NCBI RefSeq assembly: GCF_014982975.1
Contig: NZ_JADCKL010000006.1
Location: 92,029-156,028, forward strand
Origin: Claveliimonas monacensis
GTDB lineage: Bacteria > Bacillota > Clostridia > Lachnospirales > Lachnospiraceae
Reading direction: 5' to 3'
DNA length: 64,000 bases
Shown: piece after piece, positions 46,033 to 54,859 of the stretch
Layout of the letters: every line of letters begins with the position of its first letter
Position numbering within the stretch: position 1 is the first letter of the stretch
Notes under the pieces: model-generated
The model's input: the letters and a program-made list of their open reading frames with translations, nothing else
The model's database searches: none
What the model was told of the DNA's origin: nothing
Made by a program: the position numbers and the translations under genes

Positions 46033-47922
46033 CTATGACAGCTCCAGCTTTCCTGTGTACAGCTGATAGTAGGTTCCCCTCAGAGCCAGCAGATCCTCGT
46101 GAGTTCCTCTCTCAATGATCCGGCCGTGCTCCAGCACCATGATGGCGTCGCTGTTCCGGATCGTGGAGAGCCTGTGGGCAATGACAAATACCGTGCGCCC
46201 TTTCATCAGGTTATCCATACCCTTCTGCACAATGCTCTCCGTGCGGGTGTCAATGCTGGATGTAGCCTCATCCAGGATCAGCACCGGCGGATCTGCCACA
46301 GCAGCTCTGGCAATAGCCAGGAGCTGGCGCTGCCCCTGAGAGAGTTCCTCCCCGTCGCTGGTGAGCATAGTGTTATAGCCCTGGGGGAGCATCTGGATAA
46401 ACTGATCCGCATGGGCCAGTTTTGCCGCATTGTACACTTCCTCGTCCGTGGCATCCAGCTTTCCGTAACGGATATTGTCCATGATAGTTCCCGTGAACAG
46501 ATGGGTGTCCTGAAGCACGATCCCCAGAGAGCGGCGCAGGTCTGCCTTTTTGATCTTGTTAATATTGATGCCGTCGTAGCGGATCTTTCCATCCTGCACG
46601 TCGTAGAACCGGTTGATCAGGTTGGTAATGGTGGTCTTTCCCGCACCTGTCGATCCCACGAAGGCCAGCTTCTGCCCCGGCTTCGCATAGAGTGTCAGGT
46701 CATGGAGCACCATGTGGTCCGGTTCATATCCAAAAGACATGTCAAAGAACCGCACATCGCCTTTCAGCTCCGTATATGTGACAGTGCCCTCTGCCTGGTG
46801 AGGATGTTTCCAGGCCCACATGCCGGTGCGCTCTTTGCACTCCTCGATGGTGCCATCCTCTTTCTTTCTTGCATTGACAAGAGTCACATACCCTTCGTCC
46901 ACCTCCGGGGCCTCATCCATCATCTTAAAGATGCGCTCTGCACCTGCAAGAGCCATGATGATGGAGTTGAACTGCTGCGCCACCTGCATGAAGGGCTGCG
47001 TAAAGCTCTTTGTAAACTGCAGGTAGGAGGCCATAACGCCCAGCGTGATATTTCCAATGCCCATAATGGAGAGAAATCCACCCAGCACAGCTGTCAGTAC
47101 AAACTGCAGATTCCCGATATTTCCGATGACAGGTCCCATGATGCTGGCAAATGTATGGGCGTTTGAAGCGCTCTCGAAGAGCTTTTCATTGAGCACATCA
47201 AATTCTTCCTCTGATTTCTTTTCATGGTTGAAGACTTTCACCACTCTCTGGCCGTTCATCCGCTCTTCTACAAATCCCGTGATATTGGCCAGGTCCAACT
47301 GCTGCCGGATGAAATATTTCCCACTGTTGCCTCCGATGAACCTGGACACAGCGATCATCAGAAGGATCACCACAATGGCCAGCACTGTCAGGATGGGGCT
47401 CAGCACAAGCATAGCAATGAACGTGACCACGATCATCAGCGCAGACATGAGCACCTGGGGGATGGACTGGTTGATCATCTGGCGCAGCGTATCTGTATCG
47501 TTCGTGTAAAGACTCATGATGGAGCCGTTTGTATTCTGGTCAAAATAGCGGATCGGCAGGGTCTGCATGTGTTCAAACATCTCATCTCTGACCCTTTTAA
47601 GCACACCCTGTCCGATGATGACCATGGTCCTTGTGTAGAGGAAGGTGGACACTACGCCCATCGCAAAAATGCAGCCCAGCACAGTCAGTGCCATGTACAG
47701 CTCAGAAAAATCCGGGTCCTCATGCCCGATCAGGGGAATGATAAAATCATCCAGCAGATAGCGCAGGGATAAGGAGACAGAGATGCTGGCAATGGAGCTG
47801 ATCAGGATGCACAGCAACACCAGCACAAACTGCGCCTTATATGTGCTCGTCACATAGCCAAGGAGTCTTTTTGCTGTCTTGATCGTGTTTTTGGTCACTT
47901 TGGGTTTTCCATTTTTACTCAT
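46033..47922 (-). CDS. Heterodimeric ABC exporter, catalytically complete half
   Basis: This is a 629-residue half-transporter starting MSKNGKPKVTKNTIKTAKRL, with AAAGGAGG 8 bases before the ATG. Six membrane helices (about residues 25-330) are followed by an ATPase domain with Walker A GSTGAGKTT, signature LSQGQRQL, Walker B LILDEATSSID with the catalytic Glu, and HRLST. An extra segment of about 45 residues (NARKKEDGTIEECKERTG onward) sits between the membrane and ATPase domains. It overlaps the partner gene by 8 bp and pairs with it as in BmrCD or TM287/288-type multidrug exporters. Confidence 0.93.
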   Translation of the reverse strand: MSKNGKPKVTKNTIKTAKRLLGYVTSTYKAQFVLVLLCILISSIASISVSLSLRYLLDDFIIPLIGHEDPDFSELYMALTVLGCIFAMGVVSTFLYTRTMVIIGQGVLKRVRDEMFEHMQTLPIRYFDQNTNGSIMSLYTNDTDTLRQMINQSIPQVLMSALMIVVTFIAMLVLSPILTVLAIVVILLMIAVSRFIGGNSGKYFIRQQLDLANITGFVEERMNGQRVVKVFNHEKKSEEEFDVLNEKLFESASNAHTFASIMGPVIGNIGNLQFVLTAVLGGFLSIMGIGNITLGVMASYLQFTKSFTQPFMQVAQQFNSIIMALAGAERIFKMMDEAPEVDEGYVTLVNARKKEDGTIEECKERTGMWAWKHPHQAEGTVTYTELKGDVRFFDMSFGYEPDHMVLHDLTLYAKPGQKLAFVGSTGAGKTTITNLINRFYDVQDGKIRYDGININKIKKADLRRSLGIVLQDTHLFTGTIMDNIRYGKLDATDEEVYNAAKLAHADQFIQMLPQGYNTMLTSDGEELSQGQRQLLAIARAAVADPPVLILDEATSSIDTRTESIVQKGMDNLMKGRTVFVIAHRLSTIRNSDAIMVLEHGRIIERGTHEDLLALRGTYYQLYTGKLELS

Positions 47923-49648
47923 TGTCATTTCCTCCTTTCACCTGTGATTCGTATACTTCCCGGTAGATCGCATTGGTCTTCAGAAGTTCCTCAGATGTTC
48001 CGATACCATCAATCTTTCCATTGTCCATGACAATGATCATGTCAGCGTCCTCCACAGAGGAGATCCTCTGGGCAATGATGATCTTTGTGGTATCCGGGAT
48101 CTCCTCCCTGAAAGCCTTGCGGATCAGGGCGTCTGTCCTTGTATCCACCGCGCTGGTGGAGTCGTCCAGGATCAGGATCTTCGGTTTCTTCAAGAGGGCT
48201 CTGGCGATACAAAGTCTCTGTTTCTGTCCGCCGGACACATTGTTTCCTCCCTCTACGATCATGGTGTTGTATCCCGCCGGGAACTCACTGATAAATCCGT
48301 CAGCCTGGGCCAGCTGGCACACTCTCCTGACCTCTTCATTGCTGGCGCTCTCATCTCCCCAGCGGATATTTTCGTAAATACTTCCCGTGAAAAGCACGTT
48401 TTTCTGGAGCACCATGGACACCTGATCCCGGAGTTTTTCCAGATTGTATTTCCGCACATCCTGGCCGCCCACCTTCACACAGCCTCTGGTCACATCGTAG
48501 AGCCTTGGGATGAGCTGCACCAGAGTGGACTTGGCGCTTCCGGTGCCGCCGATGATACCGACGATCTGTCCGCTCTTAATATGAAGGTTCACATCCTTCA
48601 GAGACAGGTTGCCGTCCTCCCCTGCATAGCTGAAGTCCACATGTTCAAAATCAATATCCCCGTTCGCCACCTCTGTCAGGGCATCCTCTTTATCCACCAT
48701 CTCCGGCACTTCCTCAAGCACCTCTTTGATACGGTCAGAAGAAGCCTCAGCAATCATGATCATGACAAAGACAAAGGATACCATCATCAGGGACATGAGG
48801 ATCTGCATGGCATATACCATGATACTTGTAAGCTCACCTGTCATCATATTTCCAAGCACAATGTCCTCTCCTCCAATGAGAACAATGAGGAGGACCACTG
48901 TGTACATGACAAAGTTCATAACAGGGGAGTTCCACGCCACCAGCTTCTCAGCCTTTGTGAACAGATCAAACACTTTCAGGGAAATCTTGTGGAACTTCTC
49001 ATTCTCGTGTTCCTCCCGCACATAGGCCTTTACCACTCTGGCAGCATTTACATTCTCCTGCACTGTGTTGTTCAGTATATCGTACTCGTCAAACACCTGG
49101 ATGAAATGAGGGTGCGCCTTCTTTGCGATAAAGATCAGAACGCCTCCCAGGACGGGGATCGTAATCAGCATGAGAAATGCGATCTTCAGGCTGATAGTGG
49201 CTGTCATGATCCAGGACAGCACCACCATGATGGGGGCTCTCGCCAGCATGCGGATACTAAACATAAATGCCATCTGCACATTGGTGATATCTGTAGTCAG
49301 CCTTGTGACAAGGCTGGGTGTTGAAAAATGATCAATATTTCCAAATGAAAATTCCTGGATCTTATAAAAGATGTCATGCCGCAGGTTCTTGGCATAGCCG
49401 GCAGCCGCGACAGCAGCCACCTGCCCCGCTTTTGCGCCAAACGCAAGCGACAGCATAGCCATGATGACAAGGACGATGCCCATCTTTATAATGTAGTCCA
49501 TATTTCCTTCCATGATTCCGATGTCAATGATATTGGCCATCAGAAGCGGGATCAGTACTTCCAGCAGCACCTCCAGCGTCACCAGTACAGGTGCCAGGAA
49601 CGCCTGCTTCTTGTACTCCCGCACAGATTTCAGTAGTTTCCTATTCAT
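47915..49648 (-). CDS. Heterodimeric ABC exporter, degenerate-site half
   Basis: This is a 577-residue half-transporter with six membrane helices (about 15-310). Its ATPase domain differs at key places: Walker A reads GGTGSAKSTL (Ala for the usual Gly before Lys), and Walker B ends LILDDSTSAVD, with Asp where the catalytic Glu should be. The signature VSGGQKQRL is intact. This is the usual picture of a heterodimer with one active and one degenerate ATP site. AAGGGAGAG is 5 bases before the start, and the gene overlaps the MarR gene by 8 bp. Confidence 0.93.
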   Translation of the reverse strand: MNRKLLKSVREYKKQAFLAPVLVTLEVLLEVLIPLLMANIIDIGIMEGNMDYIIKMGIVLVIMAMLSLAFGAKAGQVAAVAAAGYAKNLRHDIFYKIQEFSFGNIDHFSTPSLVTRLTTDITNVQMAFMFSIRMLARAPIMVVLSWIMTATISLKIAFLMLITIPVLGGVLIFIAKKAHPHFIQVFDEYDILNNTVQENVNAARVVKAYVREEHENEKFHKISLKVFDLFTKAEKLVAWNSPVMNFVMYTVVLLIVLIGGEDIVLGNMMTGELTSIMVYAMQILMSLMMVSFVFVMIMIAEASSDRIKEVLEEVPEMVDKEDALTEVANGDIDFEHVDFSYAGEDGNLSLKDVNLHIKSGQIVGIIGGTGSAKSTLVQLIPRLYDVTRGCVKVGGQDVRKYNLEKLRDQVSMVLQKNVLFTGSIYENIRWGDESASNEEVRRVCQLAQADGFISEFPAGYNTMIVEGGNNVSGGQKQRLCIARALLKKPKILILDDSTSAVDTRTDALIRKAFREEIPDTTKIIIAQRISSVEDADMIIVMDNGKIDGIGTSEELLKTNAIYREVYESQVKGGNDNE

Positions 49649-50120
49649 CTGACTCTCCCTTTCTTTCCATACTTATTTCCTTTTGCTTTTCCCCGCAGGA
49701 CAGATTGGAGGATATCTGCTTGAGCACTTCTATGAACACGTCCATATCTTCCTCCGAAATCCCTCTTCTTAAGCGCGCTTCGCTCCTGCGGATGTTTTTC
49801 AACAGGTCTCCCCGAAGCTTTGCCGCTTTTTCCGTCGGCACAATGCGCTTCAGCCTGGCATCCTCCTTCACCGGCTCCCGGTAGAGATACCCTTTTTTCT
49901 CCAAAAGTTGAAGGATTCCCGTGGCCGTGGACCTGCGGACCTTGAACTCCTTCTCCAGATCCTTCTGGAACAGATCCCTGTGCATGGTTTCAAGCAAAAT
50001 AAAATGCAGAATGTGTTTCTGCATGTTCGTTAGATCGTCCGCCTGCCGGTCCGTACAGGACATCTGTCTCTTCAATTGATGGGAAACACGGTTGATCCAC
50101 TTCCCTGCATCTTCCGCCAT
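49641..50120 (-). CDS. MarR-family regulator of the exporter
   Basis: This is a 159-residue protein starting MAEDAGKWINRVSHQLKRQM; the ATG at 50120 has AGGATGGAG upstream. The winged-helix part covers LTNMQKHILHFILLETMHRD, DLEKEFKVRRSTATGILQLL (recognition helix) and KKGYLYREPVKEDARLKRIV. The gene begins the operon and overlaps the first exporter gene, the standard arrangement for a regulator that responds to exported compounds. Repeated TTGTTAG elements between promoter and start (50155-50185) are the likely operator. Confidence 0.88.
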   Translation of the reverse strand: MAEDAGKWINRVSHQLKRQMSCTDRQADDLTNMQKHILHFILLETMHRDLFQKDLEKEFKVRRSTATGILQLLEKKGYLYREPVKEDARLKRIVPTEKAAKLRGDLLKNIRRSEARLRRGISEEDMDVFIEVLKQISSNLSCGEKQKEISMERKGESDE

Positions 50121-50186
50121 AACTCCATCCTTTCCCGTTCCCCTTTTTTGTTGTTCGGTTGCTAACAATTCGGGAACTAACAATAT

Positions 50187-50214
50187 ATTATATACCAATA
50201 CGATGTATTGTCAA
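50187..50214 (-). promoter_or_regulatory. Promoter of the MarR-ABC operon
   Basis: TTGACA (50214-50209), a 16-base spacer and TATAAT (50192-50187) on the minus strand. Two TTGTTAG repeats lie just downstream. Confidence 0.8.
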
Positions 50215-50239
50215 CACATACTTTTCAAAAAGCCTGCTC

Positions 50240-50292
50240 AAAAAAAAAAAGCCCGCCGCCCGAGAACTCTGTGTCCTCAAAAGCGGCAGACT
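50240..50292 (-). terminator. Terminator of rplK-rplA
   Basis: AGTCTGCCGC (50292-50283) pairs over 10 bp with GCGGCGGGCT (ending at 50250), followed by a run of T on the minus strand. It closes the rpmG-secE-nusG-rplK-rplA transcript. Confidence 0.88.
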
Positions 50293-50320
50293 TTCTATAT
50301 GCGTCAATTCGGGCTTCTGA

Positions 50321-51013
50321 TTAAGCCAGCTTAACCGGGTTAAGCTTCACGCCAGGTCCCATTGTAGAAGTAAGTGTCACGCTCTTTAAGAACTGACCCT
50401 TAACAGCTGCCGGTCTGGCTTTGTTGACTGCATCAATAAGCGTCTGGAAGTTGTCTGCAAGCTGCTCCTCGGTAAAGGAAGCCTTACCGATCGGCACATG
50501 GATAATGTTTGTCTTGTCAAGTCTGTATTCGATCTTACCAGCTTTGATGTCCTGGATAGCCTTTGTAACGTCCATTGTTACTGTTCCGGCCTTCGGGTTC
50601 GGCATCAGGCCTTTAGGTCCAAGTACACGTCCGAGACGTCCAACAACACCCATCATATCTGGTGTAGCAACTACAACATCGAACTCAAACCAGTTCTCGT
50701 TCTGGATCTTCGGGATCAGCTCGTCGCCTCCTACATAGTCAGCTCCTGCTGCCTTTGCCTCCTCAGCCTTTGCGTCTTTTGCAAATACAAGGATGCGGAC
50801 TTTCTTACCAGTTCCGTGAGGCAGTACAACGGCGCCGCGGATCTGCTGGTCAGCATGACGTCCGTCACAGCCTGTTCTGATGTGAGCCTCGATGGTCTCA
50901 TCGAATTTTGCCACTGCTGTCTTCTTTACTAAAGAAATTGCTTCATCTCTGTCGTAGAGTGTTCCTCTCTCGATAGCTTTTGCAGCTTCTGTATATTTCT
51001 TTCCTCTTTTCAT
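50321..51013 (-). CDS. rplA: 50S ribosomal protein L1
   Basis: This is a 230-residue protein of the mobile L1 stalk, starting [20 protein letters not shown], with AAGGAGGT 9 bases before the ATG. The conserved [15 protein letters not shown] loop and [17 protein letters not shown] are present, and the end [17 protein letters not shown] is normal. Many L1 proteins repress their own L11-L1 operon by binding the mRNA. No leader was recognised here. Confidence 0.98.
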   Translation of the reverse strand: MKRGKKYTEAAKAIERGTLYDRDEAISLVKKTAVAKFDETIEAHIRTGCDGRHADQQIRGAVVLPHGTGKKVRILVFAKDAKAEEAKAAGADYVGGDELIPKIQNENWFEFDVVVATPDMMGVVGRLGRVLGPKGLMPNPKAGTVTMDVTKAIQDIKAGKIEYRLDKTNIIHVPIGKASFTEEQLADNFQTLIDAVNKARPAAVKGQFLKSVTLTSTMGPGVKLNPVKLA

Positions 51014-51085
51014 TTTAAAAAATACCTCCTTGTGGTAATGTCGGGATAACCCTCCCACTTACTGTTCCTGTTGACTCAAATCGCT

Positions 51086-51511
51086 CTACTCTTCTACTGT
51101 AACACCCATGCTCCTGCATGTACCTGCGATCATGCTCATAGCTGCCTCAAGGCTTGCTGCATTCAGGTCAGGCATCTTTGTCTCAGCGATCTCCTGGAGC
51201 TGAGCCTTTGTGATCTTTGCAACTTTCTGTTTGTTCGGCACACCGGAACCGGATTTCAGATTGCAGGCCTTCTTGATCAGGACTGCTGCCGGAGGTGTCT
51301 TTGTAACGAAGCTGAAGCTTCTGTCGTTGTAAACGGTGATTACTACAGGAATGATCAGATCTCCCTGGTCAGCTGTTCTGGCATTGAACTGCTTTGTGAA
51401 CTCAACGATGTTAACTCCGTGCTGTCCAAGTGCAGGTCCGACCGGAGGAGCCGGAGTTGCCTTGCCGGCAGGAATCTGTAATTTGATATAACCTTCTACT
51501 TTTTTTGCCAT
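51086..51511 (-). CDS. rplK: 50S ribosomal protein L11
   Basis: This is a 141-residue GTPase-centre protein starting [20 protein letters not shown]. The N-terminal proline-rich [16 protein letters not shown] is the thiopeptide-binding region. The C-terminal rRNA-binding domain ends [19 protein letters not shown] is 7 bases before the start. It lies 72 bp before rplA. Confidence 0.98.
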   Translation of the reverse strand: MAKKVEGYIKLQIPAGKATPAPPVGPALGQHGVNIVEFTKQFNARTADQGDLIIPVVITVYNDRSFSFVTKTPPAAVLIKKACNLKSGSGVPNKQKVAKITKAQLQEIAETKMPDLNAASLEAAMSMIAGTCRSMGVTVEE

Positions 51512-51563
51512 TTTCATTACCTCCTTGTGGTATTGTCGGGACACATGTCCCTCCCACTACTGA

Positions 51564-52079
51564 CTACAATTTTTTCACTTCAGCGAAACTTATTTCTACT
51601 GGCGTTTCGCGGCCAAACAGCTCAACATTGATGGTCAGGCTCTGCTTTGCGGCGTTGATGGACTGCACAACTCCCACCGTATCCGCCCACGCACCGGCGA
51701 TGACCTTGACGCTGTCGCCCACCTCGTAATCCACCACGTAGTTCTCGCGCTGGATGCCAAGGGGCGCCATCTCCTCGTCTGTCAGGGGAACCGGCTTGGA
51801 ACCGGGACCCACAAACCCTGTCACGCCTCTTGTGTTGCGGACTACATACCATGTATCGTCATTCATGATCATGTGAATGAGCACATAGCCGGGGAACATC
51901 TTTTTCTGTGTCACTTTCTGCACCCCATTCTTGTTCTCCACAACATCCTCCAGTGGAACCCGCACCTCCAGGATCTGCTCCTCCAGATGTCTGTTCTCCA
52001 CTGTCTTGTCAATGTTGGCTTTCACTTTGTTCTCATACCCGGAATAAGTATGAACAACATACCATTTTGCCTCTGACAT
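51564..52079 (-). CDS. nusG: Transcription elongation/termination factor NusG
   Basis: This is a 171-residue housekeeping NusG starting MSEAKWYVVHTYSGYENKVK, with AAGAAAGGTGA upstream; the upstream in-frame extension overlaps secE and is rejected. The NGN domain includes KMFPGYVLIHMIMNDDTWYV and RNTRGVTGFVGPGSKPVPL. The KOW domain is VIAGAWADTVGVVQSINAAK. It is the general factor in contrast to the LoaP paralogue at 27443, giving two NusG-family proteins in one window. Confidence 0.98.
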   Translation of the reverse strand: MSEAKWYVVHTYSGYENKVKANIDKTVENRHLEEQILEVRVPLEDVVENKNGVQKVTQKKMFPGYVLIHMIMNDDTWYVVRNTRGVTGFVGPGSKPVPLTDEEMAPLGIQRENYVVDYEVGDSVKVIAGAWADTVGVVQSINAAKQSLTINVELFGRETPVEISFAEVKKL

Positions 52080-52096
52080 ATAATCACCTTTCTTGC

Positions 52097-52294
52097 TTAC
52101 AGTCCTATTAAAAAATCTATCCCATACTGTGCAACGAAGTCGATAATCGCGATGATGACTCCCAGCACTACGGATACGCAAACAACCGCTGCTGTCTGTT
52201 TCGCAAGTGTCACTTTGTCTGGCCAGATGATCTTCTTGAATTCTGAGCTAAGACCTTTGAACCAGCTCTTCTTCTGAGTTTTTTCTTTACTCAC
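52097..52294 (-). CDS. secE: Preprotein translocase subunit SecE
   Basis: This is a 65-residue protein with a GTG start at 52294 that has GGAG 8 bases upstream; a GTG three codons earlier overlaps the site and is less likely. A cytoplasmic amphipathic part (SWFKGLSSEFKKIIWPDK) precedes one membrane helix (TAAVVCVSVVLGVIIAIIDF). It is the single-span form usual in Firmicutes. It is located between rpmG and nusG as expected. Confidence 0.95.
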   Translation of the reverse strand: MSKEKTQKKSWFKGLSSEFKKIIWPDKVTLAKQTAAVVCVSVVLGVIIAIIDFVAQYGIDFLIGL

Positions 52295-52318
52295 GACATT
52301 CACTCCTTTTGCCAGCGA

Positions 52319-52468
52319 CTATTTTGTTTCTTTGTGCAATGTGTGTGATTTACAGAATCTGCAGTATTTCTTGGTTTCCATGCGCTCCGGATGAGTTTTC
52401 TTATCCTTTGTCATGTTGTAGTTACGCTGCTTGCATTCTGTACACTCTAAAGTAATTCTTGTACGCAC
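52319..52468 (-). CDS. rpmG: 50S ribosomal protein L33
   Basis: This is a 49-residue protein with a GTG start at 52468 and GAGGTGG upstream. The translation [20 protein letters not shown] continues with a second Cys pair in [16 protein letters not shown]. Both CxxC pairs are present, so this is the zinc-binding form. It is the first gene of the rpmG-secE-nusG-rplK-rplA series and is too short for many gene finders. Confidence 0.95.
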   Translation of the reverse strand: MRTRITLECTECKQRNYNMTKDKKTHPERMETKKYCRFCKSHTLHKETK

Positions 52469-52573
52469 AACTTCCACCTCGCTTCATTTTCTTAATGTTG
52501 ACGTGTTACCGGCGGTCCTGACCGGATGCCTAAATTTAGGCATAAAAAAAAGACCTTCTTCCATCGCCACAAT

Positions 52574-52603
52574 AATATACCATAGTATGGCAGTGGAAGT
52601 CAA
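52574..52603 (-). promoter_or_regulatory. Promoter of rpmG-secE-nusG-rplK-rplA
   Basis: TTGACT (52603-52598), an 18-base spacer and TATATT (52579-52574) on the minus strand. The leader contains the perfect 18-bp palindrome ATGCCTAAATTTAGGCAT (52526-52543) just after a T run. The rest of 52604-52852 holds no gene I can support. Confidence 0.75.
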
Positions 52604-52852
52604 GTCCGTTTTTTCGCCCGTGTTTCCTAAATCCAGCTTTCTACATAGGTAGCCCTGATCAGCTCCAAGATGTAGACATACACCTTGTCCTTGACAAACA
52701 CGCCATGGATCTCGCCTCCATTTTGCCATCCTCCCTGTCTGTTTTTAATCTGTGTCCTGTTTCTCTAGTTGCATTATAAACATACTCCTCTATCCCGCAG
52801 AAGTTCTTTTTAGTTTTGCAGTATGAACCCTGAGGTAAATATTTATATACGA

Positions 52853-52890
52853 AAAAGAGAAATACCAGCTGAGCTGATATTTCTCTTTCT
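52853..52890 (-). terminator. Terminator after tRNA-Cys
   Basis: AAAGAGAAATATCAGC and GCTGGTATTTCTCTTT form a ~15-bp stem with a short loop, followed by TTTTC on the minus strand. Confidence 0.88.
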
Positions 52891-52903
52891 TCTTTTTGTT
52901 GAG

Positions 52904-52975
52904 AGGCGCAGACCGGATTTGAACCGGTGAATCGAGGTGTTGCAGACCTGTGCCTTACCACTTGGCTACTGCGCC
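52904..52975 (-). tRNA. tRNA-Cys (GCA)
   Basis: A 72-nt cloverleaf. The acceptor stem GGCGCAG pairs with CTGCGCC, the D arm is GCCAAGTGGTAAGGC, the anticodon loop CTGCAAC carries GCA, and the T arm has GGTTCAAATCC. No CCA is encoded. The outermost anticodon-stem pair is C-C, a mismatch; otherwise it is normal. It has its own promoter and terminator. Confidence 0.95.
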
Positions 52976-53004
52976 GCAGTGTCCCGTTTTTGCGGAACAC
53001 TCAT

Positions 53005-53033
53005 ATTATAGCAAACTCTTCCCTGTTCGTCAA
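53005..53033 (-). promoter_or_regulatory. Promoter of tRNA-Cys
   Basis: TTGACG (53033-53028), a 17-base spacer and a perfect TATAAT (53010-53005) on the minus strand. Confidence 0.85.
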
Positions 53034-53051
53034 TGAAAAGTTTGACAATTT

Positions 53052-54122
53052 CTATTTTCCGTAGTACTGCTCCTTTGCGAACTGGTTGAGCGCCTCTCCG
53101 TCAAAGGGGACCACGATCACCTTGCTGGCGTGGCCGTCATTTCCCTTATCTTCCTCCTTGGGGAGATCCAGGACAGAAAATGTCATGGCCCTCACAATCC
53201 CGTCTTCTATATATACGCCGGGCCGCTCAATCTTATTCCACCTGTTGACCACGTCCGAATTTTCGTATCGCAGAAAATCCACAGTAGGCGAGTAGGCAAT
53301 CCCATCGGACAGTTTCCAGCCGTCCAGACCATTTTCAGAGATGATGTAAAAAGCCTTTCTGGCACTCCACTGATTGACCACGCAGTGATACAGGCCGCCG
53401 CTGTACCAGAGCACCGGATCCTCCATGTTCACTGTGGGCAGGCCCTCCACCCGAGGCCATATATTTTCATGCACCAGCTGAAACGTATCCAGGATGCTTC
53501 CCCGGCACAGAGCGATCAGGCCGTCCCTGTTCAGCAGCTCGTAAGCTCCGTCCGGCCTTAGAATGATACAGATATTGGCACGAAAAAAATGTCCTCTGTC
53601 CAGCTTCACCGGTCCCCGGTACACCCATTTCCCCTCATCCAGGCTGTCTGTGGTGAAAAGGTCTCCCGGGCGGGTATCGCTGGCAATGGCCGCATATCTC
53701 CCCGCCGGATCGCCGTCCCGCAGGCGGAACACATACACATTGTATCCCAGGCCGCCCTGGCTGTCAGGCCAGAGCAGCCGCTCTTTCTGGTCATAGGGTC
53801 CATACAGACAGTCACTGACCGCCTCCACAGCCAGGGAACCGCTCCAGCCGCCTTCCCCATTCACCTTCTCAAATCCATCCGCCTCGTTCCAGCGGCTGGC
53901 GAACAGGTGGTACTTTCCGCACTCGTCCTCATCATATACAATGCTTCCGTCCCAGTATGTGTAGTTCACCTTCCCGGACACAGCCGGATCTTCCAGCACT
54001 TTGTCCTCCAGGCCATTGTCCTGATCTCTAGGGATCACACTCTTCGCTCCCCAGCAGTTCTCCTCAAGCTTTCCCACGACAGGTATAGGAAGAAAGCAGT
54101 CCATAAACTGTCTGATCTTCAT
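53052..54122 (-). CDS. GH43/GH117-like five-bladed propeller glycosidase-type protein
   Basis: This is a 356-residue soluble protein with repeated propeller-blade motifs: YTYWDGSIVYDEDECGKYHL, GPYDQKERLLWPDS, RANICIILRPDGAYELLNRD and VNMEDPVLWYSGGLYHCVVN. The layout (an acidic residue in a D-G-S or M-E-D-P-V context at blade starts) matches glycoside hydrolase clans with this fold. Without a signal peptide it would act on imported sugars. Whether it is catalytic, and its substrate, are unknown. AAGGAGA is 7 bases before the start. It is 12 bp after the LUD-domain gene. Confidence 0.7.
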   Translation of the reverse strand: MKIRQFMDCFLPIPVVGKLEENCWGAKSVIPRDQDNGLEDKVLEDPAVSGKVNYTYWDGSIVYDEDECGKYHLFASRWNEADGFEKVNGEGGWSGSLAVEAVSDCLYGPYDQKERLLWPDSQGGLGYNVYVFRLRDGDPAGRYAAIASDTRPGDLFTTDSLDEGKWVYRGPVKLDRGHFFRANICIILRPDGAYELLNRDGLIALCRGSILDTFQLVHENIWPRVEGLPTVNMEDPVLWYSGGLYHCVVNQWSARKAFYIISENGLDGWKLSDGIAYSPTVDFLRYENSDVVNRWNKIERPGVYIEDGIVRAMTFSVLDLPKEEDKGNDGHASKVIVVPFDGEALNQFAKEQYYGK

Positions 54123-54134
54123 TTCTCTGTCTCC

Positions 54135-54773
54135 TTAAAATCCCATCTCATCGTTCACAAGAATGACTTTGATGCGGCCTTTCTCCTTGGAATACCTTGT
54201 CACCAGCACCTGGCAGCACACCGTATCCGGAGATTTACAGTTGGCGCACACGCCGGTCTTGGAGCAGGGTGTGTCCAGTCCAAACCTCTGGGCATTGATA
54301 GGAGCTGCCTCGTATCTTGCCCGGGAAACAGCGTCCTCCACACTCTTCACCAGTTTGTTCATGCCCACGATCATAACCACATTGGCAGGCCCCCAGCAGA
54401 TGCAGGACACTCTGTTGGCCGTCCCGTCCACGTTCACGAGCACACCGTCCTCTGTGATGGCGTTTGTGCTGCAAAGGAAATAATCGCTGGTAAAAATCTG
54501 CAGCTGGGTCTGCCTCTTCTCCTCCGGAGTCTTGCAGATATCCCGGTTGTAAACCGTATAATTTCCTGAACAGACAGCGTCCAGAAGCCCCATTTCCTTG
54601 ATGGACATAGAACCGCCCCAGCCCACAGAGCTTCCCTCAGGGATCAGCTCCAGCGCTTTTTTCAGGGCTTCCTCTTTTGACTCTGCGTAATAGCCTTCCA
54701 TGTTCCGGGACTCCAGCCCTTTGATCACTCTCTGCGCTGCCATTTCATTTCTCTTTCTTCTGTTCGGATCCAT
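54135..54773 (-). CDS. LUD-domain (LutC/YkgG-like) protein
   Basis: This is a 212-residue protein starting MDPNRRKRNEMAAQRVIKGL, with GGAGGT 8 bases before the ATG. SSVGWGGSMSIKEMGLLDAV, TEDGVLVNVDGTANRVSCIC and GMNKLVKSVEDAVSRARYEA are the core of the LUD (DUF162) domain. The C-terminal cysteines in TPCSKTGVCANCKSPDTVCC may bind a metal or cluster. Related proteins take part in lactate utilisation (LutC) but this short form has no proven role. It is probably co-transcribed with the GH43-like gene. Confidence 0.82.
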   Translation of the reverse strand: MDPNRRKRNEMAAQRVIKGLESRNMEGYYAESKEEALKKALELIPEGSSVGWGGSMSIKEMGLLDAVCSGNYTVYNRDICKTPEEKRQTQLQIFTSDYFLCSTNAITEDGVLVNVDGTANRVSCICWGPANVVMIVGMNKLVKSVEDAVSRARYEAAPINAQRFGLDTPCSKTGVCANCKSPDTVCCQVLVTRYSKEKGRIKVILVNDEMGF

Positions 54774-54859
54774 ATGTATTACCTCCATTTTATTTTTATT
54801 ATCTTCTATATATTTTAGCGCACAACCGCCGCGCTGTGTACCTGCTGCCCGTTGTCCTT

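Noticed and set aside
52622..52760. A 45-codon open piece on the minus strand between tRNA-Cys and the rpmG promoter, ending YVYILELIRATYVESWI
   Set aside because: It reads like protein but is closed by a stop just upstream, has no start codon or binding site and no recognisable family; possible relic only.
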